Part shown: piece by piece, positions 46,371-55,288 of the stretch
How the letters are laid out: every line of letters begins with the position of its first letter
Numbering within the stretch: the first letter of the stretch is position 1
Assembly (NCBI GenBank): GCA_963750195.1
Contig: CAVVPS010000001.1
Location: forward strand, 259,544-323,543
Source of the DNA: AP-15 sp963750195
GTDB taxonomy: Bacteria; Pseudomonadota; Alphaproteobacteria; ATCC43930; CGMCC-115725
DNA: 64,000 nt
Direction of reading: 5' to 3'
Notes under the pieces: generated by a model
Told to the model about the DNA's origin: nothing
The model's input: the letters and a program-made list of their open reading frames with translations, nothing else
The model's database searches: none
Position numbers and translations under genes: made by a program

Positions 46371-47540
46371 TCAACCGCGCAGCGGTTCGAGGATGCTGAC
46401 GAAATTGGCGACCGCCGCCCCGCCCATGTTCATGACCCCGGCGAGCGAGGCGCCCGGCACCTGAATGCCGCCGGCAGTCCCGGTCACTTGCATCGCCGCC
46501 AGCACATGCATCGACACGCCGGTGGCGCCGATCGGATGGCCCTTCGATTTGAGCCCGCCCGAGGGATTGACCGGCAGCCGTCCATCCTTTTCGGTCCAGC
46601 CTTCGAGGATGGCCCGCGCCCCCTCGCCTCTCGGCGTCAGACCCATCGCCTCGTACTCGATCAGCTCGGCGATCGTGAAGCAGTCATGCGTCTCGACAAG
46701 ACTAAGATCATCGAGCGTCAAGCGAGCGTCAGCCAGCGCCCGCTGCCAGGCGAGCGCCGGCCCCTCGAACGCGATCACGTCGCGCCGGCTCATCGGCAGA
46801 AAATCGTTGACCTGCTCGGCAGCGCGGAAAATCACCGCCTTCTTCATGCTCAAGGCCGTCGCCGTGTCGGCCAGCACGACCGCTGCAGCACCATCGGAGA
46901 CCAGCGAGCAATCGGTGCGCTTGAGCGGGCCGGCGACGATCGGGTTCTTGTCGGACACGGTGCGGCAGAACTCGTATCCGAGGTCCTTCTGCATCTGCGC
47001 CAGCGGGTTGGCGACGCCGTTCTTGTGATTTTTCGCGGCGATCCGCGCCAATGCGTCGGACTGGTCGCCATAGCGCTGGAAATAGCTCTGCGCGATTTGC
47101 CCGAATATCCCGGCAAAGCCGCCTTCGATCGCGTCCTCCTCCTTGCGGTAGCTGGCGCCGAGCAGGATGTCTCCGACCTTCGCGCCCGAGACCTCGGTCA
47201 TCTTCTCGACGCCGACGACAAGCGCCAGCCGCGCCTTGCCGGCGGCGATTGCGTTCAGCCCTTGATGGATCGCCGCCGAGCCGGTAGCGCAGGCGTCCTC
47301 GACCCGCGTCGCCGGCTTGAAGCGAAAGCCAGGATCGGCCTGGAACACGAGCGAGGCCGGGAACTCCTGGCGGACAAACCCGCCGTTCATCGTGCCGAGA
47401 TAGACCGTGTCGATATCGGCCGCCGCGACCCCGGCATCGGCCAAGGCGGCCTGGGTGACCTCGACGATCAGCTGCTCGATGTCTTTGCCTTCGTGCTTGC
47501 CGAATTTGCTGTGCGCCCAGCCGACGATGCACCCGCTCAT
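46371..47540 (-). CDS. SCP2-type thiolase / acetyl-CoA acetyltransferase
   Basis: The 389-residue thiolase-fold protein has the nucleophile Cys in RVEDACATGSAAIHQGL, the catalytic His region in VETHDCFTIAELIEYE and the C-terminal GHPIGATGVSMHVLAAMQ. This spacing fits the SCP2/lipid-transfer group rather than classical biosynthetic thiolases. Length and frame are normal. It catalyses thiolytic or Claisen-type C-C chemistry on acyl-CoA; the substrate is unknown. It is divergent from pyrC and upstream of the acuI-like gene. Confidence 0.88.
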   Translation of the reverse strand: MSGCIVGWAHSKFGKHEGKDIEQLIVEVTQAALADAGVAAADIDTVYLGTMNGGFVRQEFPASLVFQADPGFRFKPATRVEDACATGSAAIHQGLNAIAAGKARLALVVGVEKMTEVSGAKVGDILLGASYRKEEDAIEGGFAGIFGQIAQSYFQRYGDQSDALARIAAKNHKNGVANPLAQMQKDLGYEFCRTVSDKNPIVAGPLKRTDCSLVSDGAAAVVLADTATALSMKKAVIFRAAEQVNDFLPMSRRDVIAFEGPALAWQRALADARLTLDDLSLVETHDCFTIAELIEYEAMGLTPRGEGARAILEGWTEKDGRLPVNPSGGLKSKGHPIGATGVSMHVLAAMQVTGTAGGIQVPGASLAGVMNMGGAAVANFVSILEPLRG

Positions 47541-47643
47541 GACCGCGCCCTCCTAAAGTGCCAACCGCATACCGCAACGGGCCGCAATGGCACGCCCGCC
47601 GCTACGGTTCTATGCTGATATGGGAAAAGAAATGGCGGAGAGA

Positions 47644-48678
47644 ATGGATACGATCGCGCTGCGTCGGCCCGACGATTGGCATGTCCACCTGCGGGACGGC
47701 ACGATGCTGGAAAAGGTGCTGCCCTACACCGCGCGCCAATTCGCTCGCGCAATCGTGATGCCGAATTTGGTTCCTCCGGTGACGGACATTGCCGCGGCAC
47801 AGGCCTACCGCGCGCGTATTTTGGCGGCCCTCCCGGCAGGCGTCGCGTTCACGCCGCTGATGACCTGCTATCTGACCGACACGACCCACCCGGACGAGGT
47901 AACGCGCGGCTATGAGGAAGGCGTTTTCGCCGCGGTTAAGCTCTACCCGGCGCATGCAACCACCAACTCCGCTTTTGGCGTCACCAACGTGGACCGTGTC
48001 CTGCCCGTGCTCGAACGCATGGCTGGGTTTGGGATGCCGCTGCTAGTCCATGGCGAGGTCACCGACCCCGAAATCGATGTGTTTGACCGTGAGGCGGTAT
48101 TCATCGACCGGGTGCTCGACCCGTTGCGCCGCCGGCTCCCTGAATTGCGTATCGTGCTCGAGCACATCACCACCGAGGAGGCCGCGCAGTACGTCGCAGC
48201 ATCAGGCGCAAACCTCGCGGCGACGATTACCGCGCATCATCTGGTGATCAACCGCAACGCCATCTTCGCCGGCGGCATCCGCCCGCATCTCTATTGTCTG
48301 CCGATCGCCAAGCGCGAAAAGCATCGGCTCGCCCTGCGCCGGGCCGCGGTCTCGGGCGATCCGCACTTTTTCCTCGGCACCGATAGCGCCCCGCATGCGG
48401 CTCCGACCAAGGAGACGGCCTGCGGCTGCGCCGGGATCTTCACCGCCCCTTGCGCGCTGGAAATCTATGCCGAGGTGTTCGAAGAAGAAGGCGCCCTCGA
48501 CCGGCTCGAAGCCTTCGCTTCACTGAACGGCCCGCAATTTTACCGGCTGCCGCCCAACGAAATCCGGGTGACGCTCCGGCGCGTGCCATTTCCGGTTCCG
48601 GAACGCATTGGCGCAGGCGATAGCGCGATCGTCCCGTTCCGCAGCGGTGAAATCTTGCGCTGGCGCCTCGCGGCCTGA
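47644..48678 (+). CDS. pyrC: Dihydroorotase (class II)
   Basis: The 344-residue amidohydrolase has DDWHVHLRDG (two metal His), VMPNLVPPVTD, AVKLYPAHATTNSAFGV with the carboxylated Lys, LVHGEVTDPEIDVFDRE, LEHITTEEAAQYV and FFLGTDSAPHAAPTKE with the catalytic Asp. It converts carbamoyl-aspartate to dihydroorotate in pyrimidine synthesis. ATG 47644 follows GGAG at a good distance; ATGs at 47632 and further up are alternatives. Frame intact, length typical for the E. coli PyrC type. Confidence 0.94.
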   Translation: MDTIALRRPDDWHVHLRDGTMLEKVLPYTARQFARAIVMPNLVPPVTDIAAAQAYRARILAALPAGVAFTPLMTCYLTDTTHPDEVTRGYEEGVFAAVKLYPAHATTNSAFGVTNVDRVLPVLERMAGFGMPLLVHGEVTDPEIDVFDREAVFIDRVLDPLRRRLPELRIVLEHITTEEAAQYVAASGANLAATITAHHLVINRNAIFAGGIRPHLYCLPIAKREKHRLALRRAAVSGDPHFFLGTDSAPHAAPTKETACGCAGIFTAPCALEIYAEVFEEEGALDRLEAFASLNGPQFYRLPPNEIRVTLRRVPFPVPERIGAGDSAIVPFRSGEILRWRLAA

Positions 48679-48843
48679 GCCCCGCGCTGGCATTTCCCTA
48701 GCCTTACTCCAACCGCGTGCTCGGGCTTGATCACGCTTGCCGCGTGCCCGACACTGGTTTCGGACAGGCGCAACGAAGACGTCGGTTTACCCGGACAGCC
48801 CTTGGCTGCGGTCAGCCGGAGCTGGGCGATGCAGGAGCAGCGG

Positions 48844-50323
48844 ATGAGGACAGGGGCGGATTACCGGCAGGCGTTGCGCGACGGGCGCCGGGTCTGGGTC
48901 ATGGGCGAAGGCATGATCGGCGACGTGACCACCCACCCTGCGACCCGCGCGATGGTCGACGAATACGTTGCCTGGTACGATATGCTTCGCGACCCGGCTT
49001 GGCAGGACATCGCGCTACGGCCGTCCGACCGCACGCCCTGGGCCTATGTCGCGCCGAAAAGCGGCGACGACCTCGGCGGCATGGGGCGGTTCTTCGCCGC
49101 GACGACCTTCCTCTCCGCCGGCAACATTACCCACACGCCCTGCTACGGCCACATGATCGCGCTCGGCGTCCTCGCCTCGGCGCAGGAGCGCGCCGTCTCG
49201 TCGGAGCAGATCGCCAATGCCGCCCGTTATCGCGCGATGATCGCGGAGACCGGACGTTTTTTGACGTTCTGCGGTGGCGCGCCGACGATCGGCTACCGGA
49301 TGCGCGAAAATCCCGCTGACCGAGTGGCATTGAAGATCGTGCGCGAGACCGACGCCGGAATCGTCATCACGGGCAAGATCGGCATGCATACCAGCCCGGC
49401 CTATGCCGAGGACGTCTATATCGGCAGCGTTTCGGGTTTGAAGATCGGCGAACATTTCGCGACGTTTATCGTGCCGGTCGCCGCAACCGGCGTCACCACG
49501 CTCTGCCGCAAGATCGCGGTGCGCGAACTCGAACCCGTTCGTGGCGCCGTTGAGCAGCCGCTTTGACGAACTCGACGGCCAGATGTGGCTCGACGACGTG
49601 TTCATCCCATGGGAGCAGGTCTTTTTATTGGGCCAATCCCCGGAGCCCGTCGTCCGCTGGCTGATCTGGCACCATGTTTACGGGTGGCTGTCCAAGGCCG
49701 AGTTCACGCTCGGTCTGGCGCTGGCCTTGAGCCACGCGATGGGGCTGGCCCAGCACGAGCAGACGATCAACTACCTGATCGACCTGATCGTCGAGGTGCA
49801 GACCGTGCGCAGCTGCCTCATGGCATGCGAGCGCGACCCGCGGTTCACGCCCGACGGCTGGTGCGTCCCTAACCATGCGCACCTGGCTGCCGGCGGTCTC
49901 GCGATACTGCGGGCTCGCCCACGCATGGCGGAGATACTACGGATCGTGCCCGGTTCGTCCCTGGTCGTAGCGCCGTCGGACGGCGACCTCGCCGCCCCCG
50001 AGATGGCCGCGGGACTTGAGGAATCTTTCGGTGGCGGCGGGTACACCGCGCTGCAGCGCGCGGCGCTGTTGCAGATGGCCTGGGACCATGTCTCCTCGGC
50101 GCTAGACGGCCGCGAATCCGCCTTCGAGCTGCATGCTAGCGGCGGCGTTCCGGCCTGGCGCGGCCGGCTGCGCCACCATTTCGAGAGCTACAATGACCTC
50201 GCCAATCGCGTCGCCGGCTCGCTCGGCATTGCGATGCCGAAAATCGACCTCGAACACATCCGCGAGGTCCCTTGGGCGCCCCGCCGCCCGGTCACGCCGC
50301 CGCTGCCGGGCGACAAAGTTTAG
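48844..50323 (+). CDS. 4-hydroxyphenylacetate 3-hydroxylase (HpaB) family FADH2-dependent monooxygenase (frame break near 49540)
   Basis: ATG 48844 follows AGGAG by seven bases. The N-terminal half has TGADYRQALRDGRRVWVMGE, NITHTPCYGHMIALG and ITGKIGMHTSPAYAEDVYIG. The C-terminal half, in another frame, has SRFDELDGQMWLDDVFIPWE, FESYNDLANRVAGSLG and the loop region EESFGGGGYTALQRAALLQM. Total about 493 residues, as in the family. These enzymes hydroxylate phenols with FADH2 from a partner reductase, but several relatives act on other substrates. No reductase gene (HpaC) is adjacent. The break, between two conserved blocks, is probably one indel. Confidence 0.83.
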
Positions 50324-50383
50324 TCTATGTTTGCGATGCGACGGCCGGCGATCGAGGCCGCCAGCACAGGGGGGCCCGGAATC

Positions 50384-51244
50384 ATGCGTTTGACACAGGG
50401 TGTATGGCTTTGCGTGGCGGCCATAGTGGCGCTTGCGGTCATGGCCGGCGCCGCATCGGCGGCGACGCTCGACCGTATCGCTCAGGACAAATCAATTCGC
50501 ATCGCCTATCGCGATGATGCCCCGCCCTTCTCGTACAAGGGAAAGGGCGGGCAGCCTGCCGGCTATATGGTCGATCTGTGTCGCGCGGTGGCCCAAAAAC
50601 TGGCCGAGCAGCTGAAGTTCCCGACGCTCGACGTGGTCTTTGTTCCGGTCACCGCGGTCGACCGCTTCGATGTGATCGCCCAGGGCAAGGCGGATTTATT
50701 GTGCGAACCGACGACCCAGACGTTGTCGCGGCGCGAGCGGGTCGATTTTTCGATCCCGACCTTTGTTGACGGCGCCGGACTGATGATCCGCAAGGACGGG
50801 CCGCACAGCTTGGCCGCGTTGGCGGGTAAGAAGATCGGGGTGCTCGCCGGGACCACTACCGAGCAGGAATTGCGCAACTCGCTGAAAGAAGCTGGAGTTA
50901 CCGCCGATGTGATGCCAGCGAACACGCATGAAGAGGGGCTGGCGATGCTGGACGACGGCAAGGTCTCAGCCTACTTCGCCGACCGCGCCATCTTGGTGTT
51001 TCTCGCGCAACAGAGCGCCGCGCCACGGAGGTTGCTGCTGGCCGACAACTACCTGACGATCGAGCCCTACGCCCTGGCGCTACCCCACGGCGACGAGGCT
51101 TTTCGCCTCGCTGTCGATCGTGCGTTGAGCCACATCTACCGCTCGGGTGAAATTGCTCAGATTTTCAGCAAAACCTTTGGCGGAAAAGCAAAGCCAAGCC
51201 AGATCGTTCAGACGCTTTATCTTATTGCGGGACTACCCGACTAA
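50384..51244 (+). CDS. Amino-acid-type ABC transporter solute-binding protein (SBP_bac_3)
   Basis: The 286-residue protein has a signal peptide (WLCVAAIVALAVMAGAASA). The mature part is a family 3 solute-binding protein: IRIAYRDDAPPFSYKGKGGQ, GYMVDLCRAVAQKLAEQL, GKADLLCEPTTQTLSRRERV, FSIPTFVDGAGLMIRK, KKIGVLAGTTTEQELR and AYFADRAILVFL. No permease or ATPase gene is next to it, so it is an orphan component or works with a distant transporter. The ATG at 50384 is placed by the signal peptide; an upstream ATG at 50327 would add an unlikely leader. Confidence 0.85.
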   Translation: MRLTQGVWLCVAAIVALAVMAGAASAATLDRIAQDKSIRIAYRDDAPPFSYKGKGGQPAGYMVDLCRAVAQKLAEQLKFPTLDVVFVPVTAVDRFDVIAQGKADLLCEPTTQTLSRRERVDFSIPTFVDGAGLMIRKDGPHSLAALAGKKIGVLAGTTTEQELRNSLKEAGVTADVMPANTHEEGLAMLDDGKVSAYFADRAILVFLAQQSAAPRRLLLADNYLTIEPYALALPHGDEAFRLAVDRALSHIYRSGEIAQIFSKTFGGKAKPSQIVQTLYLIAGLPD

Positions 51245-51809
51245 AAGACAAGGAAAGGGAGCCGGTGCGCCTGCGCGAGCCGGCGTCTTTTGCTGTCGCG
51301 CTTGCGCCATGACGCGACTGTGCCACGTGCTGTTCCGCATTCGCGCGGAACACCTGATCCGTCAGCTTTTTCTGCTGCTCGGGCATCACGTTGTAGAGGT
51401 TGTCGAACGCCGGGACCAGCTTCTGCAGATGCTGGGCATGCGCCTCGGCAATCTGCTCATAGGACTGCATGTTCTGAACCGCGTTCATCGTCGGGTACTG
51501 CTGAGCGCGCTGTGTGAACGCCTGATCCATGTCGCGGGCGTTGTCGCGCATCACCTGGGCAAACTGATCCCACTGCGGCTCCTCGGCCGCGGTGATGCGC
51601 AATTGAGCATGTAGTTCCTTGATGTGGCTCTCGACCCGTTCCTCCATGTCCTTGCCCGGAATGGGGCGGGAGGTCATTGGAGAGGATGCGGGGGCCGGCG
51701 GGGCAGCCGGTGCGGGAGACTGGGTCGGTTGCGCCAGCGCCGCGGCGGGCAGCGCCAGCAGCGCAACTACGGCTGCAGAGGCAAGATGGCTCGACTGAAT
51801 TGTCTTCAT
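51222..51809 (-). CDS. Spy/CpxP-like periplasmic protein (LTXXQ family)
   Basis: From ATG 51809 a signal peptide (SAAVVALLALPAAALAQ) and a Pro/Ala-rich linker are followed by an alpha-helical repeat with LRITAAEEPQWDQFAQVMRD, the LTxxQ-type motif, and a second copy-like LVPAFDNLYNVMPEQQKKLT. Proteins of this group act as periplasmic chaperones or stress sensors. The last 25 residues (SRRRTGSLSLSFSRVVPQ) run through a terminator hairpin, so the native stop was probably earlier and lost to an indel. The gene is convergent with the solute-binding protein gene. Confidence 0.78.
   Translation of the reverse strand: MKTIQSSHLASAAVVALLALPAAALAQPTQSPAPAAPPAPASSPMTSRPIPGKDMEERVESHIKELHAQLRITAAEEPQWDQFAQVMRDNARDMDQAFTQRAQQYPTMNAVQNMQSYEQIAEAHAQHLQKLVPAFDNLYNVMPEQQKKLTDQVFRANAEQHVAQSRHGASATAKDAGSRRRTGSLSLSFSRVVPQ
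51243..51291. terminator. Bidirectional Rho-independent terminator
   Basis: AAAAGAC at 51243-51249 pairs with GTCTTTT at 51285-51291, and GCCGG (51261-51265) pairs with CCGGC (51280-51284) inside. The A-tract and T-tract at the two ends would allow termination of both convergent genes. It lies immediately after the solute-binding gene stop. Confidence 0.75.
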
Positions 51810-51898
51810 CGAATAGTTCCTCGTTCTGAGGTTGTCCACCATTTGGAAGGGCGTTGCCGGGCACGCGCCGGCCGGGATGGCCCCGGTGGGCACGCGGC

Positions 51899-52205
51899 TT
51901 AGTAGCCGTAATAAACGGGCGGTGGCGGTGCGTAGTAATAGGCTGGCGGCGCCCCGTAATAGACCGGCGGCGGGGGTGCCGCGTAATACCCATTCGAGGC
52001 GATCGCGGCACCGACGCCAAGGCCGATGATCCCGCCGATGATCGCCGCGCCGGCGGCGTTGCCACCACCTCCACGATGATAGTTCCCACCACCATGATGG
52101 TAGTTATTGCCCACCACCATGCCAGTGTTGGGCATGCGCGGCGGGGGCTATCCCCAAGCCTGCGACGAGCACCGCCGCAGTCAGGAAACGTGTGCACAAA
52201 GCCAT
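51899..52205 (-). CDS. Secreted Gly/Tyr/Pro-rich small protein (frame break near 52115)
   Basis: ATG 52205 begins a clear signal peptide (RFLTAAVLVAGLGIAPAAHA) followed by a Gly/His-rich stretch. One frame later the protein continues NNYHHGGGNYHRGGGG, a hydrophobic glycine-zipper-like segment (GGIIGLGVGAAIASNGYY) and a Pro/Tyr-rich tail (YYGAPPAYYYAPPPPVYYGY) to the stop at 51899. The frame change falls in a run of GGT/GGG codons. The pattern resembles small envelope proteins with glycine-zipper domains; function unknown. About 100 residues in all. Confidence 0.7.
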
Positions 52206-52431
52206 GGTCGGTTCCCCACAGGCTCAGAAGGTTTGTATATCAAAGCGCGGAAAGATATATCCATTTGCAATAGCCATATTGATCTAAGTCAATTTCGCTC
52301 CTCATAGGTGTCTTTCCTCAATCAGAGCGATCAAGATATTGACGCCGACGCTGCTTATTGATCCAGATCAATGCCCCGCCCGACCCAAGATGAAAAGGAA
52401 ATAGTGTTTATGGTAGGTAGGAGCGTGTATC

Positions 52432-52601
52432 ATGGATAAGGATCGGATCGCGGGAGCGGTGAAAAAGATCAAGGGCTCGATCAAGGAGACGTCGGCAAGG
52501 TGACCGGCGATGCCAAGCTGGAGGCGGAGGGCAAGGCCGACAAGGTCGAGGGCAAGGTCCAGAACGCGATCGGCGGCCTCAAGGACGCGCTGAAGAAATA
52601 G
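52432..52601 (+). CDS. CsbD-family stress protein (frame break near 52490)
   Basis: The start MDKDRIAGAVKKIKGSIKE is the CsbD opening, and after one frame change VTGDAKLEAEGKADKVEG and VQNAIGGLKDALKK complete the family, 56 residues in total. Deletion of one base after GAGACG explains the break. CsbD-like proteins are small, helical and induced by general stress in many bacteria; their mechanism is not known. First gene of a run of four small stress genes on the plus strand. Confidence 0.82.
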
Positions 52602-52666
52602 GGACACTGCGTGCCCCTCTGACTCGCGTCAACCAGGTTAAGGGCGACCAACGGAGGAAACGTATC

Positions 52667-53060
52667 ATGAAAAGAGCGATGATTTTCGCCGGTGCGGCAA
52701 TGATTAACGCCGCCCTCCTCTCCGGCGGCGCAGGAGCGCAGGGCACGCCGCAGACAGTCGAGCTCGTCAAGGTCGATGTGCAGAAGCTGGCGGCCGGCTA
52801 TCGCGCGTCCAAGGGTCATCGGCAGCAGCGTCGTCAACGATGCCAACGAAACTATCGGTAAGATCGACGATCTCCTGGTGAGCCTCGACGGCAAACAGCC
52901 ATATGCCGTACTTTCGATCGGCGGCTTTCTGGGTATGGGCACCCGCTTGGTTGTCGTCCCTTACGACGAGCTGAAATTCGCCGGCAACAAGGTGACCTTG
53001 CCGGGCGGCACCAAGGAAGGGCTCAAGACGCTGCCAGAGTTCAAGTACGCTACTGAGTGA
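52667..53060 (+). CDS. PRC-barrel domain protein, exported (frame break near 52815)
   Basis: ATG 52667 follows GGAGGAAACGTATC. A signal peptide (MIFAGAAMINAALLSGGAGA) is followed, after a frame change near 52815, by a PRC-barrel: VIGSSVVNDANETIGKIDDL, VSLDGKQPYAVLSIGGFLGM and VVPYDELKFAGNKVTLPGG. About 130 residues in all. PRC-barrel proteins of this exported type are often found beside CsbD and DUF883-like genes. Partner unknown. Confidence 0.8.
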
Positions 53061-53117
53061 TCCCCGCGGGGCTACAAAGGTAGCGGTTCGTGGGCCAGAA
53101 CTGTCGGAGGGAGGAAG

Positions 53118-53504
53118 ATGATGAAGGATACCTCTTCGGACGATGCAACAAGCATGGGGGCGCGCGTGACAAAGGCCGGAGAGGCAATCGGCGAGCGGGT
53201 CAAGAGCGCCACGGCGGCTACTGCCGCAATGGCCGGTCGGGCGCAAAATGTCCTGGACGATGCGGCTGAAACGGCCCAGCAAGCTTGGTCGCAAGCGGAC
53301 GAAATTGCGGAGGACATCGTTGATGCGGGTCGTCGCGCGACCAGTTCCGTTTCGCGGCAGATCGGCGAGAACCCAGTGATCTCCGTTCTGGTCGGCTGCG
53401 CGCTCGGCTACATTGCCGGTTGGTGGATTCACGGACGAACGGTAGGCCAGGAAGAACCGCAAGCGATAAGGCTTGCGACAAAGCACCCTCGCCCGCGGAA
53501 ATGA
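53118..53504 (+). CDS. DUF883/ElaB-YqjD-like membrane-anchored protein
   Basis: The 128-residue protein has a long amphipathic helix (AGEAIGERVKSATAATAAMA, DAAETAQQAWSQADEIAEDI) and one C-terminal membrane segment (PVISVLVGCALGYIAGWWI), as in ElaB/YqjD proteins that tether ribosomes to the inner membrane in stationary phase. The start at 53118 follows GGAGGGAAG. Frame intact. The function is assigned by resemblance only. Confidence 0.75.
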   Translation: MMKDTSSDDATSMGARVTKAGEAIGERVKSATAATAAMAGRAQNVLDDAAETAQQAWSQADEIAEDIVDAGRRATSSVSRQIGENPVISVLVGCALGYIAGWWIHGRTVGQEEPQAIRLATKHPRPRK

Positions 53505-53559
53505 AGGTTATCAAGACCTTTTTAGCTTCCCTTTCAGAAAATATCAACGGAGAAAACGC

Positions 53560-53712
53560 ATGGACCTGATCCTGATCATTATCGTACTTCTTCTTATCTT
53601 CGGGGGAGGTTTTGGCTATAACCGGTGGGGATATGGCGGCGGCATCGGGATCGGCGGTATTCTGCTGATCGTGCTCATCGTCTATTTGTTGGTAGGGCGC
53701 GGGAGATTTTGA
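53560..53712 (+). CDS. DUF3309-like small membrane protein
   Basis: A 50-residue protein: MDLILIIIVLLLIFGGGFGY, a Gly-rich turn (GYGGGIGIGG) and ILLIVLIVYLLVGRGRF. Two hydrophobic helices with a central GGG motif match the small DUF3309 group. The start has GGAG ten bases upstream. It ends the small stress-gene run; no frame problem. The 281 bases after it show no gene. Confidence 0.8.
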   Translation: MDLILIIIVLLLIFGGGFGYNRWGYGGGIGIGGILLIVLIVYLLVGRGRF

Positions 53713-53993
53713 TTTATTCTGCCCTGTCAGCGCTGTTTGCAGGATGTCGCTGGATCCAACCGCGCCCTATCACGGAATGACGCTGGCCCCAGCTTTCGGA
53801 CCGAACCCAACCGCGACAGGCGCGAGATTTTCGGCCCGGCGCCGGCCGAGGATGAGCTGGCTCAGCATCAGCACAATAGCTGGTAGCGTTTTCTCGCGCC
53901 AGCGAGCCCGGTCCGGCTAGCCTAGTAGTCAGCCGGGCTGTCCGGCCTGTAGACTGCGCCGGAGGCGGAAAACCAGTCGAAGGAGGGGCGGCC

Positions 53994-54503
53994 ATGGCGC
54001 TGGAAGTACGGCGGATCGTCACCGGGCATGACGCAAACCGCAAGGCTGTCGTCGCCACCGACGAGCGGCTCACTGCGGTGCCGAGGCTCAACCGCCCGCA
54101 TATCTCGGGCTGCGAGATCTGGTCGACGGACAAGATGCCGGCCGACAACTCGGCAGAGAGCGACGCCCCGCAGCGCGCCGGTTTCGTCAAGCGCTACAAT
54201 TATGTGGGCACCGGCCAAGGCACCGTGATCCGGGTCACCGAATTCGCCCCCGGCGCGCCCAAATTCATGCACCGCACCGAGACCGTCGACTACGCGATCC
54301 TGCTGTCGGGCGAATGCGACCTCGAATTCGACAGCGGCGAGATCGTGCATATGAAGCAGGGCGACATCGTCGTCCAGCGCGGCACGATGCACGCCTGGGT
54401 CAACAACGGCGCCGCGCCGGCGGTGTTCGCCTTCATCCTGATCGACGCCGAGCCGGCTATCGTCAACGGCCAAGCCCTGCGCACCCATTACCCGGCGTCG
54501 TAA
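53994..54503 (+). CDS. Cupin-domain protein
   Basis: The 169-residue protein has one conserved cupin barrel: KFMHRTETVDYAILLSGECD (motif 1 with His and Glu metal ligands) and MKQGDIVVQRGTMHAWVNNG (motif 2 with His). It opens a four-gene operon and overlaps the next gene by one base (TAATG). AGGAGG stands before the ATG. Likely role in the same catabolic pathway: a dioxygenase, isomerase or sensor; not predictable. Confidence 0.85.
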   Translation: MALEVRRIVTGHDANRKAVVATDERLTAVPRLNRPHISGCEIWSTDKMPADNSAESDAPQRAGFVKRYNYVGTGQGTVIRVTEFAPGAPKFMHRTETVDYAILLSGECDLEFDSGEIVHMKQGDIVVQRGTMHAWVNNGAAPAVFAFILIDAEPAIVNGQALRTHYPAS

Positions 54504-55279
54504 TGCCGCGCAAGATTACCGTCGCCGGCGCGAGCCTCGAACTGGTCGAGCGGGGCGTCGGCCGGCCACTGCTGTTTCTGCACGCCGGCGAAGGGCTGAT
54601 GCCGGAGCGGTCGTGGTTCGAGTTGCTTGCCCGGCGCTATCGGGTGATCGCGCCGAGCCACCCGGGCTGGGGCAATTCCCCTCTGATCGACGGCGCGGGT
54701 TCGGTCGATGATCTCGCCTATCTCTATCTCGACCTCGCCGCCGAGCTGGGGCTGCAGGATGCGGTCCTGGTCGGCGTCTGCTTTGGCGGCTGGGTCGCGG
54801 CCGAGATTATGGTGCGCTCGACGGCGCGATTCTCTCGCCTGGTCCTGGTCGATCCGCTCGGAGTCAAATTCGGCGGTCGCGAAGAGCGCGACATCACCGA
54901 TATGCACGCGATGACCCGCGAAGAATATCTGCGGCTCGCCTGGGCCGACCCCGCCAAAGACGACACCGATTTCACTGCACTGCCGGAAAGCGACCTCGCC
55001 GCCATCGTGCGCGGCCGCGAGGCCTTCGCGCTTTATGGCTGGAAGCCCTACATGCACAATCCGCGGCTCAAGCGCTGGCTGCACCGGATCGATCGGCCGA
55101 CCCTGCTGCTATGGGGCGCCGAAGACCGGATCGTGACGCCGGCCTATGGCGAAGGCTGGCGCAAGGAAATCCCGGATGCGCGGCTCGACGTGATCCCCGG
55201 CGCCGGCCATTTCCCGCACTGGGAACAGCCCGAGGCCTTTGTCGAAAAGCTCGCTGCCTTCGTCGACGGCAATCAATAG
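54503..55279 (+). CDS. Alpha/beta hydrolase with Cys at the nucleophile elbow
   Basis: From ATG 54503 the product has 258 residues: LLFLHAGEGLMPE (oxyanion HG-type loop), APSHPGWGNSP, VLVGVCFGGWVAAEIM (nucleophile elbow), LLWGAEDRIVTPAYG (Asp) and GAGHFPHWEQPEAF (His). The elbow reads G-V-C-F-G, so Cys replaces the common Ser, as in dienelactone hydrolases. It overlaps the cupin gene by one base and precedes the flavin oxidoreductase by nine. Probable C-C or ester bond hydrolase of a catabolic operon. Confidence 0.88.
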   Translation: MPRKITVAGASLELVERGVGRPLLFLHAGEGLMPERSWFELLARRYRVIAPSHPGWGNSPLIDGAGSVDDLAYLYLDLAAELGLQDAVLVGVCFGGWVAAEIMVRSTARFSRLVLVDPLGVKFGGREERDITDMHAMTREEYLRLAWADPAKDDTDFTALPESDLAAIVRGREAFALYGWKPYMHNPRLKRWLHRIDRPTLLLWGAEDRIVTPAYGEGWRKEIPDARLDVIPGAGHFPHWEQPEAFVEKLAAFVDGNQ

Positions 55280-55288
55280 GAGGGCGCA

